A DNA stretch of 64,000 nucleotides. Origin: Atrina japonica (lineage: Eukaryota > Mollusca > Bivalvia > Pterioida > Pinnidae). Below are positions 59,642 through 64,000 of this stretch, one piece after another. Under the pieces are notes generated by a model. The model saw nothing but the letters and a program-made list of their open reading frames with translations, was not told the origin of the DNA and did not search any database. The translations under genes were made by a program, and so were the position numbers. Each line of letters begins with the position of its first letter. Positions within the stretch are counted from its first letter, which is position 1. The DNA lies in NCBI GenBank assembly GCA_030159075.1, contig BROG01000081.1, positions 1,520,001-1,584,000 of the forward strand, in the 5' to 3' direction.

Positions 59642-62600
59642 TTCAGACATGCATATGTAAAATATACATATATTGTAAAAGCGCTACACCAGGTACCATA
59701 TATGATTTAGTTTTTAGATTTAAAAGTCTGGGATGCCATGTAACCAGAAACTGCTTAGGAAATACATTAATAAGTAATTTTCTCAAATGTCAATATATAT
59801 ATTCTAATTTTGCTATATTACTCCTGCTGCAACAGGATGAGCAGATGATTGAAAAAAAGACTCTCGCTCTCATTGCATGGCAACCATTCTAAAATTATGT
59901 GGGGACTGGACTCTGTAACCTTTTTATTACAGTCAAGTTCTTATTCTGGCCACATGTATGTTTTCATTTGTTTCCATATGGACAATGATGATAGGAGTAA
60001 CTTAATTAGGAGATAGTAACCAAACATTCACTTACCCAAAAAATGTCTGAATTGCCATTAATGGAAAGCCTAATTTGATATAGAGTGTTTGGAACTTTTT
60101 TCTGTGATATCAATCAGACATATTTTATTGACATTTCATTTAAAATTGCATTACATACAATGTATACAAGATTGATGCATAGAATCTGCTGAACTACACA
60201 AAGACAGAAAGACTTGTCATGTTTGAGCATTAATGATTTCATGCTTTCAGAATTGCTACATATCCATATCTACCATTATGCTTATATTCATGAAAGCTCA
60301 CTTGGTCCAGATGCAGTAATGGAAGTTACTGATGCTCCTCTGTTTGCAACTACACATGTACATAGATACTGAACTCAAAAAAATTCTGTGAGATTATTCA
60401 TACAATTACTCAAGGCCTTTACTCTATAATATATATGTAAATCTCTGCAATAATGACTTTTGTTTTCTGTCAACGTTCATGTAAACCTGACAGTACATGG
60501 GATTGGGAATAGATGATTTAAAATGGTATTGAAATTTTAGAGCTACTTTGCTACAAACTGGAAATCAATGAGGCAGATGCATTTACCTGGCATTTTTTCA
60601 TAGAAACATACAAAGTAACAGACTGCTGATACCTTTGAAGTAAAAAAGGAAAAATCTGAATGTCAAAGAGTGCTGACTATGTCTGTATATATGACAGGTG
60701 AACCCATGATACAGGTTTGATTTATGTGAGTCAACTGTCCTAAGAGATCCTAACTAACTCCAGTTAATTTATCCATGTATAGTTTTAAAAATTCATGATT
60801 TACATCACTGGCATTATAGAAATCAGTGTGTCACTCGGTGTCTATCAGTAGCATGTGGATGTCAAAATCATAAGAATCAACATTCACTAATTTTTCAATG
60901 ATAATTTATTGTGCAATAAAACATTTTGTACAGTACATAATGCTTGGTTATAATTACAGAAGACAATTGACTATGTAGAATTTGAACACAGAACATGTAA
61001 ATTAAGCTTAATTAAATTTAAACTATTGTCTTTTGAGACTTGACCAATACAACAATACATACATTTGTATTGTGTACTGAAAAAAACAAAATATTCAATA
61101 TAATTTTAATCAATACACAGCCCTAATAAACTTACATTTGTACATCAAATCTTTACTAGTGTGGGTAAAAACGTACATCAAGCTACTTGTATCAGTACTA
61201 AGTACCATTAATTAATAAATAAATTGTTTATAACAATTGTACTTCACTAAAATCCAAATGCAACATTTTTCAAGGGACAAAAAAAATTAAAAAATATTTC
61301 AACTTACAAAAAAAACCTTAACAGTTTTCTCAAAATACTTAATGAATATTATTTATCTACTGGAACCGTCCATAAACTATAGAAATAAAAATATGGTTAC
61401 TTATTAAAAGGAGCTTTGCCATCAGTTGGTTCTGGGGTGATTCCTTAACGTATTTAACCTTTCATCCCCAAGTTTCTTAACAGTACTAAACATCCCCCCT
61501 TCCCCATAATATTGGACAAGTCTATTATGGTCTGTGGGGTTAACAGGTTAAGTCAAGGTTCACATATACTGAGATAGATAACAATGTTTACAATGTTTCA
61601 ATTTATACATGAGAATTTATATGGCCAGTACAGTATTACATTCCAAATCTTTTTTGTTTAAAACTCTGATGAATAGGATTAAGCAATAACTTTAAACCGT
61701 TAATACATTTAGCTATATCAAAATAGGATATCTATCTATATGAATTAACAAGACCTTGGACTCTGTTTTTTAGGTTAGTTATATATGTATACAAAGATAC
61801 TCAGAGGTTGTTTTATTAATGTACAATGTACACATATTAGCATGCAAAGAGATATCATACATGAGCCTCTGCCAACCAAATTTCCACAACATGTATTGCA
61901 ACCAAATTGCAAAATACAGATTTCCATGATAATTGCTAGCAATGCTGACAATTTTTTAATCAAACACTTTCCAAAAAACACCATGAGATAATTCCAGTTT
62001 CATGAATGATGCATGTTAATTAAAACTTGAGAGAATTTCAAATATCTGTTCAACAGACCATGAAGCAATATCAAGAAGAAAAAGTAATGAAAATTCACCA
62101 TTCTGGAGGAATGTAATTTGTGAGATCTTGGTCCATTACTAAAGATAAATGATGATCTTAGCATACTACTAAAAAATATATTACATGTAGTTGTAAACAA
62201 TTTAAGAAAATCAACCAACCAACTTGGAGGAGTGAAGTTCATAGAATCTTAGTCATCTTTCAAATATAAAGATGATCAGGACTTAAATCAATAGATTTAC
62301 TCAATACTGTAAAGCTGCTTTTACTCATAAAGGATTTAATTTCACTATGTTCGCGGTCAATGAAAATTCCATGAAATTAAATACCCATGAATATAAAACC
62401 TTACACTTATGAAGTATCAGAAAGACAATTCATAACTAATCTTGCACAAACTTTAATACCCGTGAATAAGTTCCATCCCCAAATTAAACAACTATACAGT
62501 ACTCAATCTCAAATTTTACTTCATCATTTTAACTGAACAGTCATTTGTAAAACTTCTGGATTTGACTGAATAAGAAACACATTTTTTTTCATCATTCATA

Positions 62601-63561
62601 CAAAAAATTTGGGGTCACACTAATGATTTTTCAGTTAAAATGAATAAATATATGAAAGTTGAGTAAGATACTCAATAGTCAATATGTTGGTTTTTTTTTT
62701 TCTTTTTTTTAAATATTTTTATTTTCTTTTTTCATACTTATTTAAAATTCTATCCCATCTACATGTATATATAAGCATGTCCAGTTGCTGCATAAATTTT
62801 GTGTTTTACCTTAAAATCATGAAAAGTTAGTTGAGCTTGAGTACTAATTTACGTAAGTTGGTGACATTGGGCCCAAAGCATACTAGTATTTCCTGTTTAT
62901 TTCTATTCAAGTGATGAATAATAAAATTCATGAAGGGAGAAAAGGATAATGATTATGAATTTAAGTACCAGATATGAATATATAATGTTTTGTGTCTCCT
63001 GAAGCACTACCAACACATATGCACGGCATGCAATATAACAATATTTCAGCATCAACATCTTCCTCCGCACACTGATATGACATTACTACATACAATTCTG
63101 TAATTATGTCAGATGATAAAATCTATAGGTACAATGCTTTTGGACGTGAAAATGTTAGAAAGTAAACTTGTGAAGATGTGGGTCTTGTCTCTTGAGATGT
63201 TTGCACATACAAGTGTCCATATTCATTACTGGCCTTCGAAAATATATGATTAATGTTATGACTTTTTCCTGGAGGTGAAAGAGATAATTATCAACCAGAC
63301 AATTTCACATTGGATATTGTGTTCTATAGGCTTCCAGCATCAACCAAACGAGAAGTTTAGCATAATGCATAACCTCATGTGAATAGCATGTAGACAAAAC
63401 AATGTAAAATTGCCTAAAAACCACTTCATTTATGAAACCTTGTCACAATTACCATAATGCCTCTTTGGTGCTTCTATTTGAGGTCTTTCAACAGCCCCAT
63501 TCCCAATCTAAATACATGTGAGTGACACCCTCCAATATATATAATAAAAACTCTGGTGTAC

Positions 63562-63603
63562 ATTCTGTATGTATCAGAGTTTCAGACTGTCAGCCTTCAT
63601 CAG
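63562..63603 (-). ncRNA. Hammerhead-ribozyme-like core, decayed or coincidental
   Basis: The minus strand reads CTGATGA, then AGGC-TGACA-GTCT (4-bp helix II including one G-U pair), then GAAAC, then a hairpin CTCTG / CAGAA. This is the order of a type I hammerhead. The base after the predicted U16.1 is G, where the family needs A, C or U, and helix I does not form with the flanks. At best it is a dead copy; it could be chance. Confidence 0.25.
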
Positions 63604-63736
63604 TGAAATGTTTATTTCATATGATAATGGCGTTAAAAGTATGTGACATCATACATACTATGACGTCACCAACAACATATATAACATTATACAATTACTG
63701 ACTTTGGTTGAGGGTGACATAAGGAATTATCAGTCC

Positions 63737-63789
63737 AAAGAAGCATGATATTGACCAAGGCGAAGCCGAGGTTAATATCATGTTTCTTT
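63737..63789. repeat. Short near-perfect hairpin
   Basis: AAAGAAGCATGATATTGACC plus AAGGC is complementary to CCGAGGTTAATATCATG plus TTTCTTT around a GAAG loop; arms about 24 bases. A related word (TCGAAGCCAAGGTTAATACC) follows at 63806, so this is probably part of a repeat family. Confidence 0.7.
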
Positions 63790-64000
63790 GACCAAGAAAC
63801 TTAAGTCGAAGCCAAGGTTAATACCAAAAATTTTTACTAGACACCTCAACATCACTAGACCTTTTACATCATTCTATTTGATATCTGATATATCCTACTA
63901 TGTCACATCTAGAGATTTTAAGGGTAAAATGAAAAATACTATAATTTTTAATAAGTGGTAAAATATAGCACATATTAATTTCATAAATTGTAAGAGGACT

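Noticed and set aside
60036..60101. A 66-bp minus-strand segment between CACAG and GG|GTAAGT, open in frame
   Set aside because: The splice-like ends are good, but the translation resembles no part of RII or any family I know, and one such chance exon in 13 kb is expected.

Overview
The window looks like AT-rich nuclear DNA from a lophotrochozoan animal, most likely a bivalve mollusc. The reasons are a gene with many small exons and introns of up to about 8 kb, dense short inverted-repeat elements with TA target sites, tRNA-derived SINE heads, a SINE whose conserved 3' part and AAAC-rich tail resemble mollusc SINEs, and very frequent ACATGTA words. The species cannot be named from sequence alone. 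Nothing indicates bacterial DNA, a virus or a plasmid.

Two genes can be supported, and they converge tail to tail. At the left edge, on the + strand, is the C-terminal half of an alanine aminotransferase (positions 2 to 784), open in one exon from the window edge to its stop. On the - strand, nine exons between 50379 and 15996 encode the C-terminal 250 residues of a cAMP-dependent protein kinase type II regulatory subunit. They carry the end of the linker, both cyclic-nucleotide-binding domains and the RII-type C-terminus. The exon phases join without a gap. One junction, after the exon at 50338 to 50379, appears to use a GC donor. The N-terminal docking domain and autoinhibitory exons were not found up to 64000 and probably lie beyond the right edge.

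The 15 kb between the two stop codons, the introns, and the 13.6 kb right of the last visible exon hold no further gene that I can support. They carry several families of non-autonomous elements: TA-flanked miniature inverted-repeat elements (families starting CAGTGGAATC, CAGTMAAMYTG, CAGYTGACTCT and CAGTCAACTCC), an 817-bp hAT-like element with an 8-bp target duplication, foldback elements, a SINE with a clean 13-bp target duplication, and a triplicated tRNA-derived SINE. There are also minisatellites with units of about 20, 39, 57, 62 and 69 bp and long CA/TA microsatellites.

The two genes have no evident functional link beyond convergent neighbourhood. The most unusual structures are the nested foldback block between two exact 31-bp direct repeats (54895 to 55798), the GC-AG intron, a tandem repeat rich in TGAGTCA (6045 to 6352), and a decayed hammerhead-like core near 63590. 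I do not see an obvious new biological system.
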